In this document: piece by piece, positions 1-7,157 of the stretch
Numbering within the stretch: position 1 is the first letter of the stretch
Layout: the number at the start of each line of letters is the position of its first letter
Assembly: GCA_037380725.1 (NCBI GenBank)
Contig: JARRRL010000002.1
Coordinates: 1-34,314 of the forward strand
Length of the DNA: 34,314 nucleotides
Reading direction: 5' to 3'
From: JARRRL01 sp037380725
Lineage (GTDB): Bacteria > Pseudomonadota > Gammaproteobacteria > Pseudomonadales > JANQJO01
Notes under the pieces: generated by a model
The model's input: the letters and a program-made list of their open reading frames with translations, nothing else
Database searches by the model: none
What the model was told of the DNA's origin: nothing
Made by a program: the position numbers and the translations under genes

Positions 1-131
1 CCAATGTCTGCTGCGCTGCCTCAGAGGTCAGGCTGGAGTTGCTCGCCAAGGCATCTCGAACCAATATGTCCTGATTTTGAGCCAGTGTCTGCTGCACTGC
101 CTCAGAGCTCAGGCTGGAGTTGCCCGCTAAG
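1..131. repeat. 81-bp in-frame tandem repeat inside the F-box gene
   Basis: The sequence beginning at 1 (CCAATGTCTGCTG) recurs at 82 (CCAGTGTCTGCTG) with few changes over about 50 bases. A period of 81 bp equals 27 codons, so copy number can change without breaking the frame. The array continues beyond the left edge, so the total count is unknown. Confidence 0.8.
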
Positions 132-508
132 AGCCATTGAATATTAACATCGCTACTATGCGCAAAAAACTCTTGCAGTGCTGGTGATATATTTTTATCA
201 CTAGCCATTACATCTTGAGTTTCCGGATCTCTTGTGACAGAGCGCACACCATCATCGGACTGATAAAGATCTACAGTTGAATCAGTACCTTGATTAATTC
301 GATTCAAATCCGCTTGATCAAGACTGTCAACGACTGAGAGCAAATCACGTGAAACTTGGCGCAGCGTCAGTACTGAATGAGAACTAGCTACAGCGGCTAT
401 CTCACGCCAAATTTCCGGAGGAAGCTCTACAGGGGCAGAAGCTCGTGGGGAAATGGTGTGATTGGCGACAGATGTGCTTACGCCCGAATGACTGATAGAA
501 TTACCCAT
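1..508 (-). CDS. F-box domain protein with LRV-like helical repeats (3' end outside window)
   Basis: The gene reads leftward from ATG at 508-506 and is still open at base 1, so only 169 codons are visible. After about 28 disordered residues comes a segment starting LPPEIWREIA and ending LRQVSRDLL (about residues 31-58). This matches the F-box pattern, which in eukaryotes binds Skp1 and recruits substrates to SCF ubiquitin ligases; some intracellular bacteria secrete such proteins. From about residue 118 there are 27-residue repeats with the pattern LAxNSSLxSEAxQQTL plus VRDAL, resembling leucine-rich-repeat-variant (LRV) or HEAT-like helical repeats, a likely substrate-binding part. No signal peptide or membrane segment is seen. 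A GGGG run about 10 bases upstream is a possible ribosome binding site. Role as a secreted effector is inference from the domain. The F-box call is fairly strong and the repeat class less certain. Confidence 0.72.
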   Translation of the reverse strand, partial: MGNSISHSGVSTSVANHTISPRASAPVELPPEIWREIAAVASSHSVLTLRQVSRDLLSVVDSLDQADLNRINQGTDSTVDLYQSDDGVRSVTRDPETQDVMASDKNISPALQEFFAHSSDVNIQWLLAGNSSLSSEAVQQTLAQNQDILVRDALASNSSLTSEAAQQTL

Positions 509-679
509 TTTGATTTTACCCCAATCGCGCTCATTTTTGATTGGAGTATTCTATCAATAATAAATCAAAAGTAAATCTATCGTAATCTTTCTGGTCGCCC
601 TTTTTAGCCACCCTGTTTTGTTGATGGCTACACTAATTAGTGCCCATCCGGAAAGCGCTAACTTAACGACAGCATACGC

Positions 680-1345
680 GTGCTAAGTAGGTTATTCTCA
701 AAAAGTCGAGCTCAGACTGGAATAAAGGTGCGCTTTGCGGGCAAAAGGCAAGATGCAAAATCGCTTGCGTTTCAGATTTTTAACGCAAAAAACGCAGTAA
801 AAGAGTGTCTTTATCCAGAACTCATTAAGATGGCGCACTTGGTAAATCGGCAGTCGGACAGCGCAATATTGAAAGTAGAGACTGACACCAAAAATAGTGA
901 AAATACGCAGAAATGGTTAGAAACCGTTCGGCATTATAAGGCGCTATTATGTAAAGTTATAGATCAAACGCGGCGTCGATTATTTGACGGTGAAAGTGTG
1001 CCAGCCACAGAGAAAATAGTAAGCATATTTGAAGAGCGCGCAAACCTTATTATTAAAGGTGAGCGAGATATTCACTTTGGGTATAAAGTTAATATAAGCA
1101 CAATTAGCGGTGGATTTGTTACCCGTCTCACCATTGAAGATGGAAACCCAAATGACTCTTCATTGTACTTGCCCGTACTAGCTTATCACCAAAATCATTT
1201 TGGGTGTGTGCCAGATGATGTTGTAGCTGATGGCTGTTACGCTAGCCAAGAAAACGCCTTCGAAGCTAGGAGGGGGCAATAAAGCCAAGGAATTTACGTT
1301 TAACATTATTTCGTTTGTAGTTTATAAAACAATGTTCACTTAGGG
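680..1345 (+). pseudogene. ISNCY-type transposase fragment, truncated and frameshifted
   Basis: The 200-codon frame starts at a GTG and matches the middle of ISNCY-family DDE transposases: a helical part (AKSLAFQIFNAKN), a strand containing GERDIHFGYKVN, a segment DGNPNDSSLYLP, and VADGCYAS, which carries a conserved acidic residue of the catalytic core. The N-terminal third that full-length members have is missing. A frameshift near the G-run at about 1270 ends the frame at 1282; a sister frame continues with NKAKEFTFN to a stop at about 1343, after which the C-terminal part is absent. The element is dead. A sequence at about 639-654 (GTGCCCATCCGGAAAG) may be a leftover terminal inverted repeat, but no partner was found. 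It marks the stretch as accessory DNA. Confidence 0.7.
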
Positions 1346-1437
1346 CTTTTTCCAAGCTTTTAACCTTTCAAACCACGGTTGAAATGTAAAGCCATTATTT
1401 CTTGGTACAAATTGCGTCTCATATTTAATACCTGCCT

Positions 1438-2487
1438 TCAAGACAAGCTGTACCACGTTGCCCGTGCTTTTCCGCGCCGCTGTATGCGCCCCTCATTGAC
1501 CAATTCACGCAATCTTACTTTCAGTGTGTTTTGGTTTGCTCCTGTGAGCTCCACCATCTGTGCAATAGTTAAATGCTCATGTTCTTTCAGGAGCTTGAGT
1601 ACCTGAACAGAAAGCAGCGGTAATGAGCTATCGCTGGTTTCTTTTTCCTGTTTGACTTTAGCCGCAAGATTGGCTTTTTGTTTTTTCAGGCAGCGCAGGA
1701 AGAACCCCAACCAAGGCTCCCAATCTGGCGCATCATTCGTCAGTGTTGTTTGAGTGCACCGCAGCGCCTTGTAATAAAGGTCTTTATTCTCTTCAACAAT
1801 ACTTTCCAGAGACGCATAGGGTACGTATTCATAGCCTGCGCGTAATAGCAGCAAGGTCGTTAGAATACGCGATAATCTGCCATTGCCATCTTGAAATGGG
1901 TGAATGGCCAAGAGCACGACATTAAAAACCGCTATGATCAAAAGCGGGTGCATGGCCGATTCATCAAAAGCTTTGGCCGCCCACCTCACCAATGCCTCCA
2001 TTTCTCTGGGTGTATCAAATGGCGTAGCCGTTTCAAAGACCACACCGATTTCACGGCCATCAGCATCCTTGGCCACAACATGATTGGGGAGTGTTTTGTA
2101 CGTGCCACGATGACGATCATCCTTGGTGCTGTGACGAAGTAAAGTCTGGTGTAATTGACGGATATGGTTCTCGGTCAGATGAAGGTCTTCATAAGCCTGA
2201 AACACCAAATCCATTGCCTCAGCATATCCGGCAACCTCCTGCTCATCACGGGTTTTAAAGGAGGTCGAGCTGAGATTTGAAAGCAGCGTTTCCACCTGCG
2301 CATCACTAAGCTTGGCCCCTTCTATACGGGTAGAAGAGCCAACGCTTTCAATAGTGGCGACTTTGCGCAACTGTTGCAGCCGCTCTGGGGAGAGCGTCTT
2401 TAATGCCTGCCATTGGCCTTTGAACTCATCGATTTCAGCGATAAGCTGCAAAACATCCTGCCCAACGGTAATGCGCGGTTCTTTCAT
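1438..2487 (-). CDS. Fic family protein (AMPylase-type) with C-terminal winged helix
   Basis: This is a cytoplasmic Fic-domain enzyme. The family transfers AMP (or other phosphate-containing groups) from a nucleotide to a hydroxyl side chain of a target protein. The motif HPFQDGNGRLSR is complete, with catalytic His, acidic residue and phosphate-binding glycines. The N-terminal part carries STRIEG, fitting the (S/T)xxxE(G/N) inhibitory helix, so activity is probably autoinhibited in cis. The last ~60 residues (from about LSVQVLKLLKEH) form a winged helix-turn-helix, common in this subgroup. The ATG at 2487 is chosen because GAGG lies 5 bases upstream and homology begins soon after; an open frame extends to 2583 but runs through a repeat array. 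About 349 residues, normal for the family. The protein may modify a bacterial or a host target; the sequence does not tell. Confidence 0.88.
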   Translation of the reverse strand: MKEPRITVGQDVLQLIAEIDEFKGQWQALKTLSPERLQQLRKVATIESVGSSTRIEGAKLSDAQVETLLSNLSSTSFKTRDEQEVAGYAEAMDLVFQAYEDLHLTENHIRQLHQTLLRHSTKDDRHRGTYKTLPNHVVAKDADGREIGVVFETATPFDTPREMEALVRWAAKAFDESAMHPLLIIAVFNVVLLAIHPFQDGNGRLSRILTTLLLLRAGYEYVPYASLESIVEENKDLYYKALRCTQTTLTNDAPDWEPWLGFFLRCLKKQKANLAAKVKQEKETSDSSLPLLSVQVLKLLKEHEHLTIAQMVELTGANQNTLKVRLRELVNEGRIQRRGKARATWYSLS

Positions 2488-2510
2488 TGATACCTCATAG
2501 ACTGGGGTGA

Positions 2511-2550
2511 TACCCGATAATACCCGATAATACCCGATAATACCCGATAG
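2511..2550. repeat. Four 10-bp tandem repeats in the fic leader
   Basis: TACCCGATAA occurs three times head to tail, followed by TACCCGATAG. Read in the fic direction the unit is TATCGGGTAT-like and each junction contains TATTAT. The period is one helical turn and is not a multiple of three. The array lies between a predicted promoter and the fic start codon. Confidence 0.95.
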
Positions 2551-2554
2551 CCCA

Positions 2555-2583
2555 GCATTATTTTTGACCATAGCCACGATCAA
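2555..2583 (-). promoter_or_regulatory. Predicted sigma-70 promoter for fic
   Basis: On the minus strand TTGATC (2583-2578) and TAATGC (2560-2555) are separated by 17 bases, close to the consensus. The 10-bp repeats begin immediately downstream, inside the expected 5' leader, where a bound protein could block transcription. Prediction from sequence only. Confidence 0.45.
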
Positions 2584-2587
2584 GCTG

Positions 2588-2831
2588 TGGCCAGTTTGTA
2601 CCCATCCTTACCGGATGCCATCTCGCCTGGCGACATCATCCTCATTCCCACGCTGACTGTTCAACCTTTGCGGGAAGGCGGAATTACTATCAAGTTTTGT
2701 GAAGCGCATCACACTGATCGAACTATAAAAAAACTATCATTCGTTTCTGCGAACGATCACTTTATACGATTAATACTCACGTGATTTATTCGCAACAGGA
2801 CTTAAAAAAACAATAAATAAAAGGATTTGTT
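2588..2831. other. Intergenic stretch between fic and the Ser-rich gene
   Basis: These 244 bases lie between two divergent genes. The left part (about 2590-2700) is GC-richer and holds a 65-codon frame without recognisable similarity. The right part is AT-rich, as expected for a promoter region of the gene at 2832, but I see no convincing -35/-10 pair. Confidence 0.4.
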
Positions 2832-3335
2832 ATGTTTAGCAATATCGTTCAAAGCACGAGCACCGCCTTCTCAAGTTCATCGTCAAGCAACATGAATCAT
2901 AAGCAGCAACAGCTTCAGCGACGCCACATGAACGCATCCGTTCTGTCAGCTGCGGAGCAACCTTCAACGTCTGCAAACCCGCGCTATAACAGCTTGCTCG
3001 CACTGCAAAGTCGTGATTTTAGGAGCGCGCCTGGCAGCAAACTTGTCTTATCAGACATAGGAGGCCTATTGGCGGGCAGTGGCAAAGACGATCGGCCCTT
3101 CTCAATTGGCATGCAAAAATCGTTTCATACTAAAATGGATCAATATTTGAAAGAAAAAGACAACAAAAGTGTTTCCTCTGTCTCCAGTCGAGGAAGTGGC
3201 ATAACTCTTAAGGAAGTGAATGAAGATCGGGCATCCTGGATAAAAGAAAGAATGGAAGACGCCAAAAGCGTTGTGGATATCGTCGAAACAAATAAATATT
3301 TATTTATTCATGGTAAACTGATATATTCAATTTAA
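2832..3335 (+). CDS. Unrecognised Ser-rich protein of the accessory region
   Basis: A 167-residue protein that I do not recognise. The ATG has AAAGGA about 7 bases upstream, so translation is plausible. The N-terminus is low in complexity: Ser/Thr-rich (SSSSSSN), then a Gln/Arg stretch (KQQQLQRR). There is no hydrophobic signal peptide and no membrane segment. The middle has a Gly-rich turn (LSDIGGLLAGSG) and the C-terminal half is charged and probably helical (KEVNEDRASWIKERMEDAK). A Ser-rich disordered N-terminus in a host-linked neighbourhood fits a secreted effector, but that is inference from context. It stands alone, and its base composition is AT-rich like the surrounding island. Confidence 0.5.
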   Translation: MFSNIVQSTSTAFSSSSSSNMNHKQQQLQRRHMNASVLSAAEQPSTSANPRYNSLLALQSRDFRSAPGSKLVLSDIGGLLAGSGKDDRPFSIGMQKSFHTKMDQYLKEKDNKSVSSVSSRGSGITLKEVNEDRASWIKERMEDAKSVVDIVETNKYLFIHGKLIYSI

Positions 3336-3649
3336 GGTTTACGATTACTTTCATATGCCCCAGTAAAATTCTTAAAAAAAGATGTGTGCATTGGATAGCT
3401 TCTTTAACCCGCTTGAAGGTAGACGTGCCATCGATCTACAACAATAAAATCTTTTGCATCAAACCGATACCATTTCAGTAAGACTTTCTTTTCTTCCATG
3501 TTTTAATCGATATAAGAAAGATACAAGATTGCTTGCGTTTGAATAGAGATAGTCAGAAGAGTATCAAGAATGAGGATGTGGTTAAAATTTAACAAATTGT
3601 TTGGTTGAGAAAGGTGGTGGGCTAGTAGCCACTGTGGCAAAAAGAGGAA
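3336..3649. other. Gene-poor stretch at the 3' side of tRNA-Phe
   Basis: AT-rich, 314 bases. It contains a 31-codon minus-strand frame (3499-3404, beginning MEEKKVLLKWYRFD) with no good ribosome binding site; it may be a remnant but is too short to call. No integrase and no copy of the tRNA 3' end was found here. A short hairpin (GCCAC-A-GTGGC near 3630) lies just beyond the tRNA but lacks a T-run. Confidence 0.4.
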
Positions 3650-3725
3650 TGGTGCCCAGAGGCGGAATCGAACCACCGACACGGGGATTTTCAATCCCCT
3701 GCTCTACCGACTGAGCTATCTGGGC
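3650..3725 (-). tRNA. tRNA-Phe (anticodon GAA), CCA encoded
   Basis: The reverse complement folds into a complete cloverleaf of 76 bases: acceptor stem GCCCAGA/TCTGGGC, D-arm GCTC/GAGC, anticodon stem GGGGA/TCCCC around loop TTGAAAA (anticodon GAA), T-arm with GGTTCGATTCC, and a genome-encoded CCA at 3652-3650. It delivers phenylalanine to UUC/UUU. Its 3' end faces the accessory stretch, a typical arrangement for island integration. Confidence 0.97.
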
Positions 3726-3735
3726 GTGGAGCGAT

Positions 3736-3764
3736 ATTAAACCGGTTGTTGCGGCTGAAGTCAA
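3736..3764 (-). promoter_or_regulatory. Predicted promoter of tRNA-Phe
   Basis: Minus-strand TTGACT (3764-3759) and TTTAAT (3741-3736) are spaced by 17 bases and sit about 10 bases ahead of the tRNA 5' end, a good sigma-70 match. Confidence 0.65.
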
Positions 3765-3865
3765 GTCCGTTGTGATCCCGATGTGACGCGTTTCTTAGCA
3801 TAGATTTCTGAATGGGATCACCATCTTATGTTGGTAGCTTAACGGGTGGGTACGATGTTGGGATT

Positions 3866-4204
3866 TCACTTTGTGGTATCGGTAGGGGTATCCGCTGATT
3901 GGTTTGAGGATTGTTGTGAAGATTGTTGTGAAGATTGTGGCGGCGCGACGTACCCGTCGGCGTGGTCATAGCTTTGGTTTGTGAGAAAGCGTTCGCGCTG
4001 TTCGGCTAGGTAAGCCTGGGTTTCGGGTGCCATCAGGCTCAGGTGCTTTTCGTTGATTAACAAGGTCTGGTGTTTCAGCCAGGCCTGCCAGGCGTCCTTT
4101 GAGACATGTTCGTATATGGCTTGGCCGCTTGGGCCTGGGAAGGGCGGGCGCTCCAAACCTTCAAGTTGAGCGTGGTATTTCTGGCAAAAGACGTGTCGGG
4201 TCAT
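3866..4204 (-). CDS. yggX: Fe(II)-trafficking / oxidative damage protection protein YggX
   Basis: Small cytoplasmic protein of the YggX family, linked to protection of iron-sulfur clusters and iron handling under oxidative stress. The N-terminus TRHVFCQKYHAQLEGLERPP carries the family's conserved Cys and the LEGL-PPFPG motif, followed by the typical SKDAWQAWLKHQTLLINEK helix. The ATG at 4204 is chosen over an upstream ATG at 4282 because AAGGAGGT lies 4 bases before it and family homology begins there. It lies 74 bases downstream of mutY on the same strand, the same pairing as in E. coli and Pseudomonas, suggesting co-transcription. The protein has 112 residues, about 20 more than usual: the extra C-terminal tail is a Ser/Gln repeat (SSQQSSQQSSNQS) encoded by 12-bp tandem repeats. 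Confidence 0.93.
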   Translation of the reverse strand: MTRHVFCQKYHAQLEGLERPPFPGPSGQAIYEHVSKDAWQAWLKHQTLLINEKHLSLMAPETQAYLAEQRERFLTNQSYDHADGYVAPPQSSQQSSQQSSNQSADTPTDTTK

Positions 4205-4278
4205 GTGGACCTCCTTGGTGTGTGTGACCCATGCATTAGGGTGACTCATGGGTGAGTATATCGGATGCATTTGTGTGG

Positions 4279-5436
4279 TCATACTGTGTGGTCGTGTGAC
4301 GCAAATAATTTTCGAATCAGTTGCTCAATCGGGGCGGCCAGACCAACCGTGAAAACTTGTTTTTCTGAAAACCAGCGTTGTTCGCGTGGCAAAACGTTGC
4401 CAAAAGGTGTGTCGGAGCGCGCGTCAAGCGTGACCCAAACTGGATTCATCTGCAAAACAAAATGACTGAAAATGTGCTGTTGTTGCGGCCAGCATGTCAG
4501 GCGGTAGTTTACGGTGATTTGTTCTTGACAGAAAGTCTTAAGAGCGGAAAGACTATCGAATTCAGGGAAGCTCCATAATCCACCCCAAATACCGTGTTGT
4601 GGTCGTTTTTCGAGTCCCACATGGCCACGAGGATCACGGATCATCAGAAAATGTGTGTGTCGAGTGGGTTTTGTGTCGGCTGTTTTGCGCTCAGGGTAGA
4701 GCGATTGTTGTCCGTGCGCGTGGGCTTGACATACGCTGGCGAGAGGACACTTGTCACAGTGCGGACGCTGGCGCGTACACAGACTCGCGCCGATGTCCAT
4801 CATAGCCTGGTTAAAACGTTTGGCGTCTGCAAGTGGCGTGTAGTGGTGTCTAAGAGCCCAGAGGTGATTTTGTACTTCGCTCGTTTGTGGGAAACCTTTG
4901 ACGCGATGCACGCGGGCCAGAACACGCTTTACGTTTCCATCCAGAATGGGAGCCCACTGGTTGGTGCTCAGACTGAGGATGGCTCCCGCCGTGGAGCGCC
5001 CGATGCCGGGTAGTTTTATCAGACTTTCTATCGTGCGCGGTAAGCGACCTTTGTGTTCAGCAACAAGCTGTTGCGCCGCTTTGCGTAAATGGCGCGCGCG
5101 CGCGTAGTAACCCAAGCCCGTCCACAGTTGCAGTACCTCATCTTCAGAAGCGGCAGCGAGTGCCTTGACAGAGGGGAAGCGAGACAGAAAACGCAGAAAA
5201 TAAGGAATGACGGTCGAGACTTGCGTTTGTTGCAGCATAATTTCGGAAACCCACACGCGGTAGGCAGTGGGGTTGCGTTGCCAGGGCAGTGATTTGCGCC
5301 CATGCTCGTCAAACCAGCGCAGAACAGTGTCACTGAACACGGGTGCAGGGGTGCGTTTTAAGCTTGCGCGTACGGCGCGTTTTCGGGTCGAGGTGAGCGC
5401 CGCTTCTACGTTAAGCGTGTGGTCTGGTGTAGCCAT
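4279..5436 (-). CDS. mutY: A/G-specific adenine DNA glycosylase MutY
   Basis: Base-excision repair enzyme that removes adenine mispaired with 8-oxoguanine. Numbering from ATG 5436: catalytic Glu65 in VSEIMLQQTQ, helix-hairpin-helix KLPGIGRSTAGAIL (141-154), catalytic Asp166 in ILDGNVKRVL, and the 4Fe-4S ligands Cys220-x6-Cys-x2-Cys-x5-Cys236. The C-terminal domain is the MutT-like 8-oxoG recognition module with FSHF. At 385 residues it is longer than E. coli MutY (350) because of an N-terminal Arg/Thr-rich extension. The start is uncertain: an upstream ATG at 5523 would add 29 His/Lys-rich residues, and neither has a convincing ribosome binding site. A pure CG alternation (5092-5104) encodes the conserved YYARAR motif. 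Lies upstream of yggX, same strand. Confidence 0.95.
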   Translation of the reverse strand: MATPDHTLNVEAALTSTRKRAVRASLKRTPAPVFSDTVLRWFDEHGRKSLPWQRNPTAYRVWVSEIMLQQTQVSTVIPYFLRFLSRFPSVKALAAASEDEVLQLWTGLGYYARARHLRKAAQQLVAEHKGRLPRTIESLIKLPGIGRSTAGAILSLSTNQWAPILDGNVKRVLARVHRVKGFPQTSEVQNHLWALRHHYTPLADAKRFNQAMMDIGASLCTRQRPHCDKCPLASVCQAHAHGQQSLYPERKTADTKPTRHTHFLMIRDPRGHVGLEKRPQHGIWGGLWSFPEFDSLSALKTFCQEQITVNYRLTCWPQQQHIFSHFVLQMNPVWVTLDARSDTPFGNVLPREQRWFSEKQVFTVGLAAPIEQLIRKLFASHDHTV

Positions 5437-5705
5437 GAGTGTGCTTGTTGTCCCTTTTTTGTGGTTATATTTTGTACTTATTTTGTATTCATATGGATGG
5501 CTGTGGTGGTGAGGTGTGCTCATCTTAGTACGCTGAGCCGCAAGCCTCCAGTCGTCCCAGCCGTGGTTCTGAGGGATGGGCTACGGTATACTGCGACGAT
5601 TGGGCGAATCAGGCGATCACGGGCGATCGGTGACGGGTCTAAAGCCATCAGGGCATCTTTTTTCAGCTATTTGTTAGGGCAAAAAATAGAAAAGGATTCG
5701 GTTTC

Positions 5706-6299
5706 ATGTCAGATCGAAAAGGTCATATCGCGCGACATACCAAAGAAACTCAAATTGAAGTAGAAGTGAACTTGGATGGATGCGGTGCTTGTCAATTGGA
5801 TACGGGCGTCCCGTTTTTGGAACACATGCTGGACCAGGTGGCCCGACATGGTTTGATTGACCTGGCGATTCAGGCGAACGGTGATTTGCATATTGATGAT
5901 CACCACACAGTAGAAGACATCGGTATTTCGCTGGGACAGGCTTGTGCGCAAGCTTGGGGCGAAAAGCGTGGTATCACACGTTATGGTCACGCCTATGTTC
6001 CGTTGGATGAAGCTTTGTCCCGCGTGGTCGTGGATTTATCCGGACGACCGGGTCTGGTGATGAATGTGCCGTTTACCCGAGCCACAGTAGGGGGCTTTGA
6101 TGTGGACCTGTTTTACGAGTTCTTCCAAGGCTTTGTGAATCACGCCTTGGTGACCTTGCATGTGGATAATTTACGTGGTTCAAACACCCATCATCAGATT
6201 GAAACGGTGTTTAAGGCTTTTGGGCGTGCGCTGCGCATGGCGGTGGCACCCGATGCGCGTATGGGGTCGCAATTGCCTTCTACAAAAGAAATGCTGTAG
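5706..6299 (+). CDS. hisB: Imidazoleglycerol-phosphate dehydratase HisB
   Basis: Catalyses dehydration of imidazole glycerol phosphate to imidazole acetol phosphate, the sixth step of histidine synthesis. The 197-residue protein is the monofunctional form; it lacks the phosphatase domain of the E. coli enzyme. Manganese-binding motifs are present: EHMLDQVARHG, DDHHTVEDIG and SNTHHQIE. The ATG at 5706 follows AAAAGGA by 8 bases. It is the first gene of hisB-hisH-hisA-hisF, with 71 bases to hisH. A TATACT at 5587-5592 could be the -10 of the operon, but its -35 is poor. No histidine-rich leader peptide or attenuator hairpin was seen ahead of it. Confidence 0.97.
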   Translation: MSDRKGHIARHTKETQIEVEVNLDGCGACQLDTGVPFLEHMLDQVARHGLIDLAIQANGDLHIDDHHTVEDIGISLGQACAQAWGEKRGITRYGHAYVPLDEALSRVVVDLSGRPGLVMNVPFTRATVGGFDVDLFYEFFQGFVNHALVTLHVDNLRGSNTHHQIETVFKAFGRALRMAVAPDARMGSQLPSTKEML

Positions 6300-6370
6300 T
6301 CCTTGATGTATCGGCGCTTTAGATCGAAGTCAATCACCTCGTCTGGTCTCGGGGAACTTGAGGAATAGGT

Positions 6371-7042
6371 ATGTCGGAGTCGATAAAAAAATCGCTGGGG
6401 AATGTCCTAATCGTTGATTACGGGATGGGTAATTTGCATTCGGTGGCCAAAGCGGTGGTGCGGGTTGCGCCTGAATGTGATGTGATTGTCAGTCAAGATC
6501 CCAGTGAACTCGTGAAGGCTGATCGGGTGATTTTGCCGGGAGTGGGTGCGATCCGTGATTGCATGTCAGCCTTAACCGAAGGTGGTTGGGTGCAAGCGCT
6601 GCGAGAAGCGTGGTCGCGGGTGCCGTTCTTGGGGATCTGTGTGGGCATGCAGATGTTGTTGGAAACCAGCGAAGAAAATGAAGGTGCGACGGGTTTGGGG
6701 TGGTTTCCGGGGCAGGTTGTGAATATGGCTCGTGATCCATCGGTCGTGGGGCAGGGTCTTAAAGTGCCGCATATGGGTTGGAATCAGGTTGAGCAATCGA
6801 TGGCGCATCCCATATGGTCTGGTATTCCCGATGGCAGTCGCTTTTATTTTGTGCACAGTTTTGCGGTGCCGTATGTGGCTGCTATGGCGGCTGAGGCATC
6901 GGTACTGGGGCGGGTGGACTACGGGCGTTCTTGGGTGTGCGCCTTGGCGCATGAAAACGTGGTGGCGGTGCAGTTTCATCCGGAAAAGAGCGCGCAAGCG
7001 GGTTTGACTCTGTTGCGTAATTTTATGCAGTGGCGGCCTTAA
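6371..7042 (+). CDS. hisH: Imidazole glycerol phosphate synthase glutaminase subunit HisH
   Basis: Class I glutamine amidotransferase that supplies ammonia to HisF, together forming imidazole glycerol phosphate synthase. The triad is intact: Cys90 in FLGICVGMQML, His203 and Glu205 in QFHPEKS. The N-terminal VLIVDYGMGNLHSV is typical. Length 223 is slightly above the usual ~200-212 because of about 10 extra N-terminal residues and a short insert. A weak GAGGAATAGGT precedes the ATG. Its partner hisF lies two genes downstream. Confidence 0.97.
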   Translation: MSESIKKSLGNVLIVDYGMGNLHSVAKAVVRVAPECDVIVSQDPSELVKADRVILPGVGAIRDCMSALTEGGWVQALREAWSRVPFLGICVGMQMLLETSEENEGATGLGWFPGQVVNMARDPSVVGQGLKVPHMGWNQVEQSMAHPIWSGIPDGSRFYFVHSFAVPYVAAMAAEASVLGRVDYGRSWVCALAHENVVAVQFHPEKSAQAGLTLLRNFMQWRP

Positions 7043-7093
7043 TTGGCATCGTTGCGAGTAAAACGTCAATTACAGTACACGTTCAATACAGCA

Positions 7094-7137
7094 CAAGTAA
7101 AATGTGAATAAAACTCAAGTGTAATGTGAATAAAATA
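7094..7137. repeat. 22-bp near-tandem duplication between hisH and hisA
   Basis: CAAGTAAAATGTGAATAAAA (7094) and CAAGTGTAATGTGAATAAAA (7116) lie head to tail. They fill the otherwise AT-rich 115-base spacer. No function is evident. Confidence 0.8.
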
Positions 7138-7157
7138 AACCAGGTGGGTTAAGCATC

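Noticed and set aside
2509..2550. The 10-bp repeat as a CRISPR array or plasmid-like origin
   Set aside because: No spacers, so not CRISPR; no DnaA boxes or rep gene nearby, so no origin.
2587..2784. 65-codon plus-strand frame upstream of the Ser-rich gene
   Set aside because: GTG start without a ribosome binding site, no recognisable similarity, and composition that changes midway; treated as intergenic.
5092..5104. Pure CG alternation in mutY as a possible slippage switch
   Set aside because: It encodes the conserved ARAR of the YYARARxL motif, so Ala/Arg codon choice explains most of it; only 6.5 units.
6572..7069. 165-codon minus-strand frame opposite hisH
   Set aside because: Shadow of a strongly conserved gene; His/Arg/Pro-rich composition typical of antisense frames.
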